A stretch of 17,861 nucleotides of DNA. Origin: an uncultured Eubacteriales bacterium (lineage in GTDB: Bacteria > Bacillota > Clostridia > Oscillospirales > CAG-272). Positions within the stretch are counted from its first letter, which is position 1; the number at the start of each line of letters is the position of its first letter. Below the pieces are notes generated by a model. That model saw only the letters and a list, made by a program, of their open reading frames with translations. It searched no databases and was not told the DNA's origin. Where the stretch lies: the NCBI GenBank assembly GCA_934365155.1, contig CAKRMZ010000033.1, positions 1-17,861 of the forward strand, in the 5' to 3' direction. Positions 1 through 7,082 of the stretch are shown here, in pieces. Both the position numbers and the translations under genes were made by a program.

Positions 1-49
1 AAAAACCGAAGATGCTGCAAGCGCTTCATCGGATAAGGCTGCTGAATAA
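1..49 (+). CDS. tig: C-terminal end of probable trigger factor (partial)
   Basis: A reading frame entering from the left edge encodes KTEDAASASSDKAAE and stops with TAA at 47-49. The low-complexity, Ala/Glu/Lys/Ser-rich tail resembles the disordered C-terminus of many trigger factors. The identification rests mainly on gene order, because tig-clpP-clpX is a widespread arrangement in Bacillota and the gap to clpP is only 51 bases. Trigger factor is the ribosome-associated peptidyl-prolyl isomerase and chaperone. Only 15 residues are visible, so another protein with a charged tail cannot be excluded. Confidence 0.45.
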   Translation, partial: KTEDAASASSDKAAE

Positions 50-100
50 TCAATTCGGCAATATTACGGTAATAATCATTTAGAAAGGAATATTTTTATT

Positions 101-691
101 ATGGCTCTTGTACCAATGGTTGTTGAACAAACCAGCAGAGGTGAGCGTTCTTACGATATATACTCCCGTCTGTTGAATGATCGCATTATTTTTCTGGCAG
201 ATGAAGTAAATGATACGACCGCCGCTTTGGTAGTCGCTCAGCTTCTCTATTTGGAAGCTCAGGATAATGACAAAGATATTTCTCTTTATATCAATTCACC
301 CGGAGGCTCTGTTTCTGCCGGACTCGCTATTTATGATACGATGAATTTTATCAAATGCGATGTTTCCACCATTTGTATAGGAATGGCTGCAAGCATGGGA
401 GCATTTCTGCTCTCTTCGGGCGCAAAAGGAAAACGGCTTGCGCTTCCGAACAGTGAAATCATGATTCACCAGCCGCTCGGCGGAATGCAGGGGCAAGCGT
501 CAGATATAAAAATACACGCGGATCACATTCTGAAAACGCGCAACACCCTGAATCAGATTCTCTCGAAAAACACCGGCAAACCCTTAGATGTTATTGAAAG
601 AGACACTGAGCGCGATAACTTTATGAGCGCCTTAGATGCCAAAAACTACGGTCTGGTTGATGAAGTGATCGAACGCAAAAAGCTTTCATAG
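101..691 (+). CDS. clpP: ATP-dependent Clp protease proteolytic subunit ClpP
   Basis: This is the serine peptidase of the cytoplasmic ClpXP/ClpAP/ClpCP proteases, which assembles as a double heptameric barrel. The 196-residue length is normal for the family. The catalytic triad is visible as Ser98 in GMAASMG, His123 in MIHQP and Asp172 in RDNFMSA. The N-terminal segment LVPMVVEQTSRGERSYDIYSRL is the usual region around the axial loop and propeptide; no long propeptide is present. A Shine-Dalgarno AGAAAGGA (82-89) precedes the ATG by 11 bases. clpX follows after 24 bases, so the two are almost certainly co-transcribed. I saw no CtsR heptad repeat in the 51 bases upstream, so its control is probably shared with tig. 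Identification is secure. Confidence 0.98.
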   Translation: MALVPMVVEQTSRGERSYDIYSRLLNDRIIFLADEVNDTTAALVVAQLLYLEAQDNDKDISLYINSPGGSVSAGLAIYDTMNFIKCDVSTICIGMAASMGAFLLSSGAKGKRLALPNSEIMIHQPLGGMQGQASDIKIHADHILKTRNTLNQILSKNTGKPLDVIERDTERDNFMSALDAKNYGLVDEVIERKKLS

Positions 692-715
692 TCAAACCTT
701 TTAAAGGAGTATTTC

Positions 716-1996
716 ATGCCCAATAATCACAACGATTTTCACGAACCGAGAACCTGCTCATTTTGTAATCGTGATGAATCTCAATGCGGTTTTTTAATTC
801 CATCACCGACCGGGTGTTATATTTGCGATATCTGTATTGATTCCTGCAATCAAATCATCGACCACTTTCAATCCACGCAAAGGTCGCCGGATAAACAGTT
901 AAAAGATTTGCCGGTGCCAAAGCAAATCAAAGAGATTTTAGATGAGTATGTCGTCGGGCAATCCCACGCCAAAATTGCACTTTCGGTAGCTGTATATAAC
1001 CATTATAAACGCATTTACCAGACGCACGATGACAAAGAGGAGAATGTTGAAATTCAAAAAAGCAACGTTCTGCTGTTGGGGCCGACCGGTGTAGGAAAAA
1101 CACTGCTTGCTCAGACACTCGCTAAAATTCTCCAGGTTCCTTTTGCCATTGCTGATGCTACTACGCTTACGGAAGCCGGATATGTGGGCGAAGACGTGGA
1201 AAATATTCTTCTCAAGCTTATCCAAGCGGCAGATTATGATATTGAATTGGCCGAAAAAGGAATCATTTACATCGATGAAATTGATAAAATTTCACGACGC
1301 AGTGAAAATAGGTCCATCACACGGGATGTTTCCGGAGAGGGTGTCCAACAAGCACTTTTAAAAATATTGGAAGGCACAATATCCAATGTTCCGCCGCAGG
1401 GTGGACGCAAGCATCCCAATCAGGAATTTATACAAATTGATACCAGCAATATTCTGTTTATCTGTGCCGGTGCCTTTGACGGCTTGTCGGATATCATCTC
1501 AAAACGTACCGGGCAACAGATTATCGGCTTTAACAGCAAATCGAAAACGGCAAAGGAAAAAGAAGCCGAAGGAATTTACAAAGAGGTCATTGCGCAGGAT
1601 ATCGTGAAATACGGATTAATTCCGGAATTAGTCGGTCGTTTACCGGTGATTACCACATTAGAGCATTTGGACGAAGATGCCTTGGTTAAAATTCTGAAAG
1701 AGCCCAAAAATGCTTTAACAAAACAATATCAGAAAATTTTTGAAATGAGCAATGTAGCTCTTGAGTTTGAAGATGCAGCGTTAAACGCGATTGCGGCTCT
1801 TGCACTGGAAAGAAAAATCGGTGCACGCGGGCTTCGCTCTATTTTGGAAGATCTGATGATGGATTTAATGTATGAAATTCCTTCTGACAAAAGCATTTGC
1901 AAAGTAATTATTACCGAAGATTTTATTAACAAAAAAGCTCCGGCCACGATTATTCGAAAAGACGAATGCGTATGCACTCCGCCTAAGGCCGAGTAA
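716..1996 (+). CDS. clpX: ATP-dependent Clp protease ATP-binding subunit ClpX
   Basis: ClpX is the hexameric AAA+ unfoldase that feeds substrates to ClpP. The 426 residues carry the expected landmarks: an N-terminal zinc-binding domain with Cys14/Cys17 and Cys37/Cys40, Walker A GPTGVGKT at 122-129, pore-loop GYVGED at 155-160, Walker B IIYIDEID at 183-190, the IGF tripeptide that docks into ClpP at 270-272, an arginine finger in VGRLP (Arg308), and sensor-2 GAR at 369-371. The presence of the IGF loop shows that it can pair with the adjacent ClpP. AAAGGAG (703-709) sits 6 bases before the ATG. The tail ends with two extra cysteines (CVC), which is unusual but of unknown meaning. The lon gene that sometimes follows clpX is absent; transcription instead meets a terminator. 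Confidence 0.98.
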   Translation: MPNNHNDFHEPRTCSFCNRDESQCGFLIPSPTGCYICDICIDSCNQIIDHFQSTQRSPDKQLKDLPVPKQIKEILDEYVVGQSHAKIALSVAVYNHYKRIYQTHDDKEENVEIQKSNVLLLGPTGVGKTLLAQTLAKILQVPFAIADATTLTEAGYVGEDVENILLKLIQAADYDIELAEKGIIYIDEIDKISRRSENRSITRDVSGEGVQQALLKILEGTISNVPPQGGRKHPNQEFIQIDTSNILFICAGAFDGLSDIISKRTGQQIIGFNSKSKTAKEKEAEGIYKEVIAQDIVKYGLIPELVGRLPVITTLEHLDEDALVKILKEPKNALTKQYQKIFEMSNVALEFEDAALNAIAALALERKIGARGLRSILEDLMMDLMYEIPSDKSICKVIITEDFINKKAPATIIRKDECVCTPPKAE

Positions 1997-2025
1997 ATAT
2001 AATGAATTTTTCTTCATAAGAATCT

Positions 2026-2066
2026 AAAAACGGCAGTTAAGTGTTTAAGACTTAACTGCCGTTTTT
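2026..2066 (+). terminator. Intrinsic terminator of the tig-clpP-clpX transcript
   Basis: A near-perfect hairpin lies 30 bases after the clpX stop. Its arms AAAAACGGCAGTTAAG (2026-2041) and CTTAACTGCCGTTTTT (2051-2066) are exact reverse complements, and one more T-A pair extends the stem to 17 pairs with a 7-base loop. The 3' arm ends in a T run continuing into TTTTTAATTT. Because the 5' arm begins with five A residues, it could also act on minus-strand transcription. Confidence 0.9.
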
Positions 2067-2091
2067 AATTTACAGATATAATTTAAAAGTA

Positions 2092-2121
2092 AGAAAGCAC
2101 CGAATTCTTTCGGTGCTTTCT
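2092..2121 (-). terminator. Intrinsic terminator of the secA-membrane protein transcript
   Basis: A 13-pair perfect stem lies 42 bases past the stop of the minus-strand gene ending at 2164: AGAAAGCACCGAA (2092-2104) pairs with TTCGGTGCTTTCT (2109-2121) around the loop TTCT. On the minus strand the stem is followed by TTACTTTTAAATT, a moderately T-rich tract. The plus-strand side has no T run, so it serves the minus strand. Together with the 2026-2066 hairpin it insulates two converging operons. Confidence 0.8.
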
Positions 2122-2163
2122 CGCATCAATAACATACATCAAAAAGGGATCTGTTAAAAATTT

Positions 2164-3480
2164 CTACTCCGCTTTGCGGAATCGGCTTTGTCCTCGGCTG
2201 ACCGACTCATAGATTGCAGTGCAGGCGCTGACAGCCCAGAAAATCGCAAAAACGGAATAAGCCAAGGATATAAAGGAGAGTACCCTCAATTGCTCTGCAA
2301 ACATCTCTCTGCAAGTCTGCAGCACGCTCATACCGATCAAAAATGCTGCCGAAGACTTTATTCTTTGTTGAGACAATTCATAGTCCGTGTCGTTCTTATC
2401 TCCGTACCGTTGCAAAAAGCGATACAGGCATACAAAAATCAGAGAAAATAACGCGGACATAATAAGAGCCAAAACAACATCGTTTACAGCGGAAAGTCGC
2501 TTATAAAAATCAATCTCCGCTTCTGTGATCCGAAAATTGTAATGCAAATTGGCAACAAAACGAACCTGAACAACATAACATACGATAGAAAGTATTTCTA
2601 AAATAATTTCTGCTATAAAAATTTTCCGTGAGCAAATAATTTCTTTATGCAAAATTAAGAAAGCAGCCAAAATGAATCCGGTTCCGATAAAGCTCGGAAC
2701 AATATTAAAATAATAGAGATGAATATGAATGCAAAAGATCAAGCCGGCAACGATTAAATTGATCGCAGTTTTTGTTTTGCGTTTGAAAAAATAAGCCGGA
2801 TACTCTGCAACACGGTGCTCGTACTCTGCTTGAAGCGATTGCATCAAATCCGCATCGCGTGTAATCCGTCTTATATAGGCGCAAAACATCGCAAGCCAGA
2901 AGATTCCGATCCATGCCGCATGAGATATTGAAAAAATCAAAAAGAACGTTTTGAACTTTGAAATATCGTAGGTATACAGTGTAACATAAGACGAATTGGT
3001 GGCCGACAGAGATAAAATCTCCGGGAAAACTGAAAGCACACTGCGCATTACTACAAAAAACAAAGTGAATTTTCGGATACCGGCACTTTTGTATAGCAAG
3101 GTATTATGCTCATCATAGCGTCCTAAGACATCAAAGCCTTTAAACAGCTGTGAAAATGCGCTGAACAACAAATATCCTTCAATCAACGCAAAAGTAGCTG
3201 TATAAAGCAGTTGCATGATGCCGTCATTCAGCAGTGCCAAATTAGCAGAAAAATCACCGACAATTTTTAAAACGAAGGGGAGCGAAAATTTAATTACAGA
3301 TACCCAAAGCAATCGGTAAAAGTTATGATTCGCATCCTCTAAATTATCATTAAAAATTTGCATGCGGTGTAAAGCGATTAATATAAAAGCGTAGCCGATA
3401 AAATCAGGGAAAATATCAATAATCTGATAAAACGGATTCCACAGAAAAAATGCAGCTATAGCCAAATTTAAAAATCCCAT
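2164..3480 (-). CDS. Multi-pass membrane protein with internal duplication, unknown function
   Basis: I do not recognise a named family. The 438-residue product is very hydrophobic with roughly ten or more membrane segments. It consists of two related halves. The first opens with a hydrophobic helix and the motif DIFPDFIGY (residues 22-30) and ends near IGIFWLAMFCAYIRRI (191-206). The second starts near residue 238, has NIVPSFIGTGF (259-269) in the matching place, and ends near FAIFWAVSACTAI (411-423). A charged linker (about 207-236) joins them. The neighbouring 204-residue protein has one copy of the same unit. No catalytic motif or signal peptide is apparent. The ATG is preceded by AAAGGGAAA on the minus strand and lies 26 bases after the upstream gene, in the secA transcription unit. 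Expression is real by context; function is unknown. Confidence 0.85.
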   Translation of the reverse strand: MGFLNLAIAAFFLWNPFYQIIDIFPDFIGYAFILIALHRMQIFNDNLEDANHNFYRLLWVSVIKFSLPFVLKIVGDFSANLALLNDGIMQLLYTATFALIEGYLLFSAFSQLFKGFDVLGRYDEHNTLLYKSAGIRKFTLFFVVMRSVLSVFPEILSLSATNSSYVTLYTYDISKFKTFFLIFSISHAAWIGIFWLAMFCAYIRRITRDADLMQSLQAEYEHRVAEYPAYFFKRKTKTAINLIVAGLIFCIHIHLYYFNIVPSFIGTGFILAAFLILHKEIICSRKIFIAEIILEILSIVCYVVQVRFVANLHYNFRITEAEIDFYKRLSAVNDVVLALIMSALFSLIFVCLYRFLQRYGDKNDTDYELSQQRIKSSAAFLIGMSVLQTCREMFAEQLRVLSFISLAYSVFAIFWAVSACTAIYESVSRGQSRFRKAE

Positions 3481-3506
3481 TTTTTATTTCCCTTTTCTTT
3501 TACTTT

Positions 3507-4121
3507 TCACGGTGTGTCATCCGGTTTACGCGGGAACGGAAACCTTCTTTTCGATTCCATATTCAAATCTTCCGGCAGACATATCCACATATAACAAGAA
3601 AAGATAAGCATCGCACAAAGAAGAACAAACCATAAACCCGCTAACAGAGTAATTACCCGGGCCCATTGCAGAGCTGCGGAGCTGGATTTTGCAAAAATGG
3701 CTTCCGTAAAATACGCCAAGTAATAAAGGACAATACAAATCAGATTCCTTTTTCCCCGCACACAAAGCTTCGGAAGCTCCGTCTCTTTGGCAATATCACA
3801 AATACCGCGTAAAAGAAGAATATGAAAGGCAAAAATCAATCCGTTCTCCACATACCATACAGCATTTATCAAATTCGTACCGTTATAAATTCCGAAATAC
3901 GATAAGAAAACGAAAAAGAACCGAAAAACCGCCAGACACAACATCGGAATCAAAACAAGTCGGGCATATCGCATTTTATCAATATACAGTTTTAATTTAG
4001 AAAGCGCAAAAAACAGGATAACATATCCCACCAAATCCGGAATCATATCCAGCGCAAAATAGTTGCGTAGGGGGAAATTAAACAAAAACAAATAACCGAT
4101 AAACAGCAGCCCGAAGCCCAT
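3507..4121 (-). CDS. Multi-pass membrane protein, single-unit relative of its neighbour, unknown function
   Basis: This is a 204-residue hydrophobic protein with about five to six membrane helices and no recognised catalytic motif. Its N-terminus (MGFGLLFIGYLFLFNF, then DMIPDLVGY at residues 25-33) matches the start of the adjacent 438-residue protein (MGF..., DIFPDFIGY). Its end (CYMWICLPEDL) falls where the other protein has its repeated IFW...C-x2-I segment. The two therefore appear to be tandem paralogues, this one having a single copy of the unit. Its C-terminus is basic and proline-rich and probably cytoplasmic. The ATG follows the secA stop by 10 bases and uses GAGGAAT at the secA 3' end as ribosome binding site, so it is very likely co-translated with secA. 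Whether it has any role in secretion is unknown. Confidence 0.85.
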   Translation of the reverse strand: MGFGLLFIGYLFLFNFPLRNYFALDMIPDLVGYVILFFALSKLKLYIDKMRYARLVLIPMLCLAVFRFFFVFLSYFGIYNGTNLINAVWYVENGLIFAFHILLLRGICDIAKETELPKLCVRGKRNLICIVLYYLAYFTEAIFAKSSSAALQWARVITLLAGLWFVLLCAMLIFSCYMWICLPEDLNMESKRRFPFPRKPDDTP

Positions 4122-4131
4122 CTGATATTCC

Positions 4132-6879
4132 TCATTCCTCTGTAGAGTTCATCCCACAGCACTTTTTATACTTTTTACCGCTTCCGCAAGGACAAGGATC
4201 GTTTCTTCCAACCTTCTCACCCTTTTTTATCGGAGTTTTCTTTACCTCGCTCTTCCCTCCGGCGCCTGCAAATCCTTCGCTCTTGGCCTTTGCTACTTCT
4301 TTGCGCTGCAAATTCTGCTTCGGCATTACCGAAAGAATCATACGAACGGTATCGTTTTGAATATCATCGATCATCGCGTCATACATATCCGCACTGGCAA
4401 TACGGTATTCCGTCAGAGGATTCCGTTGTGCGTAAGCCTGCAATCCGATGCTGTCACGCAAATCATCCATTGCATCCAGATGATCCATCCACTTGCTGTC
4501 TACGTTGCGAAGCAAGATAATGCGCTCTACTTCACGCATCGCCTCAGCGCCGAACAACTCTTCCTTGGAATGATACAGAGCATCTGCACGATCCTTTAAC
4601 ATTTCAATAATCGATTCGGCCGTCACATCTTCCGGAACGTTTCCGTCATATTGGAAATCCTCCGTGCGGCACAGAGTACCGTAATACGCATTTCGAATTT
4701 CATCAAAGCTCCAATGCTCTTTATCTTCTCCGACCGTGTTTTCATGTACAATGCGTGCAATATTGGAATGAATCATCGATACAATCTTATCTCTAAGGTC
4801 TGCACCATCCAAAACCGTACGGCGCTGAGAATAAATATACTGTCTTTGCTGATTCATAACATCGTCATATTCCAGCACGTTTTTGCGGCGGTTGAAGTTC
4901 TGACCCTCTAATCTTTTCTGTGCATTTTCGATGGAGTTAGACAGAATTTTTGCGTCAATCGGCTGATCCTCCGGCAATCCGAGACGATCTACTATCGAAA
5001 TAATCCGGTCGGTTCCGAACAAACGTAGCAGATCATCCTCCAAGGAAAGATAAAAACGAGATGCGCCAGGGTCTCCCTGACGTCCGGAACGTCCGCGAAG
5101 CTGGTTATCAATACGACGGCTTTCATGCCGCTCTGTACCGATAATAAATAAGCCACCGACTTCACAAACCTTTTTCGCTAACGGAGCAATTTCTTTTTTA
5201 TAATCATCATAAAGCCGGTGAAATTCATTTCGTGCTTCAATCGCTTTTTCATCCGTGAGCACTGATGTTCCGGTCGCAACGGCGATTAACTCTTCTTCAT
5301 AGCCGTGCTTGCGCATTTGCTGTTTTGCCAAGAATTCCGCATTTCCGCCCAGCATAATATCCGTACCGCGTCCGGCCATGTTCGTTGAAATGGTAACCGC
5401 ACCGAACTTACCTGCCTGTGCAACAATTTCCGCCTCTTTTTCATGATGCTTTGCATTCAGCACATTGTGCGGAATGCCTTCCATTTTCAAGCGTCTGGAA
5501 AGCGCTTCACTTTTATCGATCGAAACCGTACCGACCAAAACCGGCTGGCCTTTTTCGTAACAAGCTTTAATTTGCGCAATAATGGCATTGACCTTGCCGT
5601 TTATGCTCTTATATACCAAATCGGAATAATCCTTACGGATCATCGGTTTGTTTGTAGGAATTTCAATAACATCCAGATTATAAATCTCACGGAATTCGCT
5701 TTCCTCGGTCAAAGCGGTACCGGTCATACCAGAAAGCTTATCATATAAACGGAAATAGTTCTGAAAGGTAATCGTTGCCAAGGTTTTGGATTCCTTCTCA
5801 ATCTTAACGTTTTCCTTGGCCTCGATTGCCTGATGCAGACCGTTGGAATAGCGTCGGCCGTACATCAAGCGTCCCGTGAAAGAATCGACAATAATAACCT
5901 GTCCATCTTTTACGACATAGTCCACATCCCGTTTCATAACACCGCGTGCACGAACGGCCTGATTAATGTGATGGAGCAATTCTGCATTTTCAGGATCTGA
6001 AAGGTTTTCCAGCTTAAAATATTCCTCGGCTTTTTTAATACCGTGTGTTGTAAGAGTGGTGGCTTTCGCTTTTTCGTCTAAGATATAATCTTCCGTTACA
6101 TCCTCATAGTCGGCTTTTTGGTCAACCTCTTTCACTTTATAACAGCTCAAGGTTTTGGCAAAACGGTCCGCCATGTCATAAACCTGTGTTGATTCTTCCC
6201 CTTCTCCGGAAATAATCAGCGGCGTTCTCGCTTCATCAATCAAAATGGAGTCCACTTCATCCACGATGGCAAAATGATGTCCGCGCTGCACCATATTTTC
6301 TTTATAAAGCACCATATTATCTCTCAGATAATCAAATCCGAACTCGTTGTTAGTGCCGTAAGTAATGTCACTGTTATAAGCTTTCTGCTTTTCATCGCGG
6401 TTCATACCGTGAATAATCAAGCCTGTCGATAGGTTTAGGAATTCATAAATGCGTCCCATTTCTTCGGCGCCGACTTTTGCAAGATAATCATTAACGGTAA
6501 TAATATGAACGCCTTTGCCGGATAAAGCGTTTAAATATGCCGGCATCGTTGCAACCAAGGTTTTTCCTTCACCGGTTTTCATCTCCGCAATTCTGCCCTG
6601 ATGCAAAATAATACCGCCGATCAATTGAACTCGGAAAGGACGCTTTCCGAGAACTCGATCCGCTGTTTCACGGACTGCGGCAAACGCATCCGGCAAAATG
6701 TCATCCAGTGTTTCTCCGGAGGCGAGTCTCCCTTTTAAAATTGTCGTCACACCGCGGAGCTCCGCATCGGACATATCATGATAGTGATCGGATAATGATT
6801 CAATCCGATCGACTAATGAATTGATTTTTTTTATCTGCCGTTGGCTGTATGTGCCAAAGATGTTCGAAACAATACTCAT
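4132..6879 (-). CDS. secA: Preprotein translocase ATPase SecA
   Basis: SecA is the peripheral motor that drives unfolded preproteins through SecYEG. The 915-residue length fits full SecA. Visible landmarks are Walker A MKTGEGKT (100-107), the DEAD-like VDEVDSILIDEARTP (206-220) with downstream preprotein-binding domain, TNMAGRGTDI, the motif VI region around QLRGRSGRQGDPG, the helical scaffold (VLEYDDVMNQQR, MDHLDAMDDLRDSIGL), and the C-terminal zinc tail CPCGSGKKYKKCC (Cys896, 898, 907, 908) that binds SecB or ribosomes in other species. In the segment after motif Ia, the common 'NDYLAxRDAEWM' reads NDYLAKVGAEEM here, replacing the usual Arg-Asp by Val-Gly. GGAG lies 8 bases before the ATG. 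It heads a minus-strand unit with the two membrane proteins. Confidence 0.98.
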   Translation of the reverse strand: MSIVSNIFGTYSQRQIKKINSLVDRIESLSDHYHDMSDAELRGVTTILKGRLASGETLDDILPDAFAAVRETADRVLGKRPFRVQLIGGIILHQGRIAEMKTGEGKTLVATMPAYLNALSGKGVHIITVNDYLAKVGAEEMGRIYEFLNLSTGLIIHGMNRDEKQKAYNSDITYGTNNEFGFDYLRDNMVLYKENMVQRGHHFAIVDEVDSILIDEARTPLIISGEGEESTQVYDMADRFAKTLSCYKVKEVDQKADYEDVTEDYILDEKAKATTLTTHGIKKAEEYFKLENLSDPENAELLHHINQAVRARGVMKRDVDYVVKDGQVIIVDSFTGRLMYGRRYSNGLHQAIEAKENVKIEKESKTLATITFQNYFRLYDKLSGMTGTALTEESEFREIYNLDVIEIPTNKPMIRKDYSDLVYKSINGKVNAIIAQIKACYEKGQPVLVGTVSIDKSEALSRRLKMEGIPHNVLNAKHHEKEAEIVAQAGKFGAVTISTNMAGRGTDIMLGGNAEFLAKQQMRKHGYEEELIAVATGTSVLTDEKAIEARNEFHRLYDDYKKEIAPLAKKVCEVGGLFIIGTERHESRRIDNQLRGRSGRQGDPGASRFYLSLEDDLLRLFGTDRIISIVDRLGLPEDQPIDAKILSNSIENAQKRLEGQNFNRRKNVLEYDDVMNQQRQYIYSQRRTVLDGADLRDKIVSMIHSNIARIVHENTVGEDKEHWSFDEIRNAYYGTLCRTEDFQYDGNVPEDVTAESIIEMLKDRADALYHSKEELFGAEAMREVERIILLRNVDSKWMDHLDAMDDLRDSIGLQAYAQRNPLTEYRIASADMYDAMIDDIQNDTVRMILSVMPKQNLQRKEVAKAKSEGFAGAGGKSEVKKTPIKKGEKVGRNDPCPCGSGKKYKKCCGMNSTEE

Positions 6880-6943
6880 TAATATTCTCCAAGATTAATA
6901 TGAATTTGCACGACTGTTACGCCTGAATTTATGTAATATCTTT

Positions 6944-6986
6944 ATTATATAACAATTTTAATATAAATGCTATAAAATTTTGTAAA
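6944..6986 (-). promoter_or_regulatory. secA: Candidate secA promoter region
   Basis: The AT-rich gap upstream of secA contains a perfect -10 hexamer TATAAT on the minus strand (6944-6949), 65 bases before the start codon. It has no good -35 at 17 bases, although TGT precedes an overlapping TATATA, giving an extended -10 reading. A second option is TTTACA (6981-6986) with TATTAA (6958-6963) at 17-base spacing. The region is so AT-rich that chance matches are likely, so the exact promoter is uncertain. Confidence 0.35.
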
Positions 6987-6994
6987 TTTATAAA

Positions 6995-7067
6995 ATAAAT
7001 CGAGCATAAATGATCAAACAAACAGAAAGATTTTTCCCCTTTGTTTTTTCATAAACGCTCGATTTAT
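6995..7067 (-). terminator. Long imperfect hairpin, probable terminator of the GntR/ABC/LtaS-like operon
   Basis: ATAAATCGAGC (6995-7005) and GCTCGATTTAT (7057-7067) are perfect 11-base complements located 16 bases after the LtaS-like gene. Inside them, TGA/TCA (7011-7013/7049-7051), AAACAAA/TTTGTTT (7016-7022/7040-7046) and GAAA/TTTC (7025-7028/7033-7036) also pair, giving a stacked structure with internal loops. On the minus strand the outer stem runs into GATTTATTTTATAAATTT, a T-rich but interrupted tract. The weak tract and loops make this less certain than the other hairpins. Confidence 0.55.
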
Positions 7068-7082
7068 AATCAATTTTCCGCT

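Noticed and set aside
62..74. Short palindrome TATTAC-G-GTAATA between the tig end and clpP
   Set aside because: Six-base AT-rich arms are easily found by chance, there is no T run, and it is not a CtsR-type site. Too weak to call regulatory.
5443..5748. Plus-strand open frame of about 100 codons opposite secA
   Set aside because: It lies wholly antisense to well-conserved secA sequence, has no ribosome binding site and no recognisable product. It is a shadow of the coding strand.
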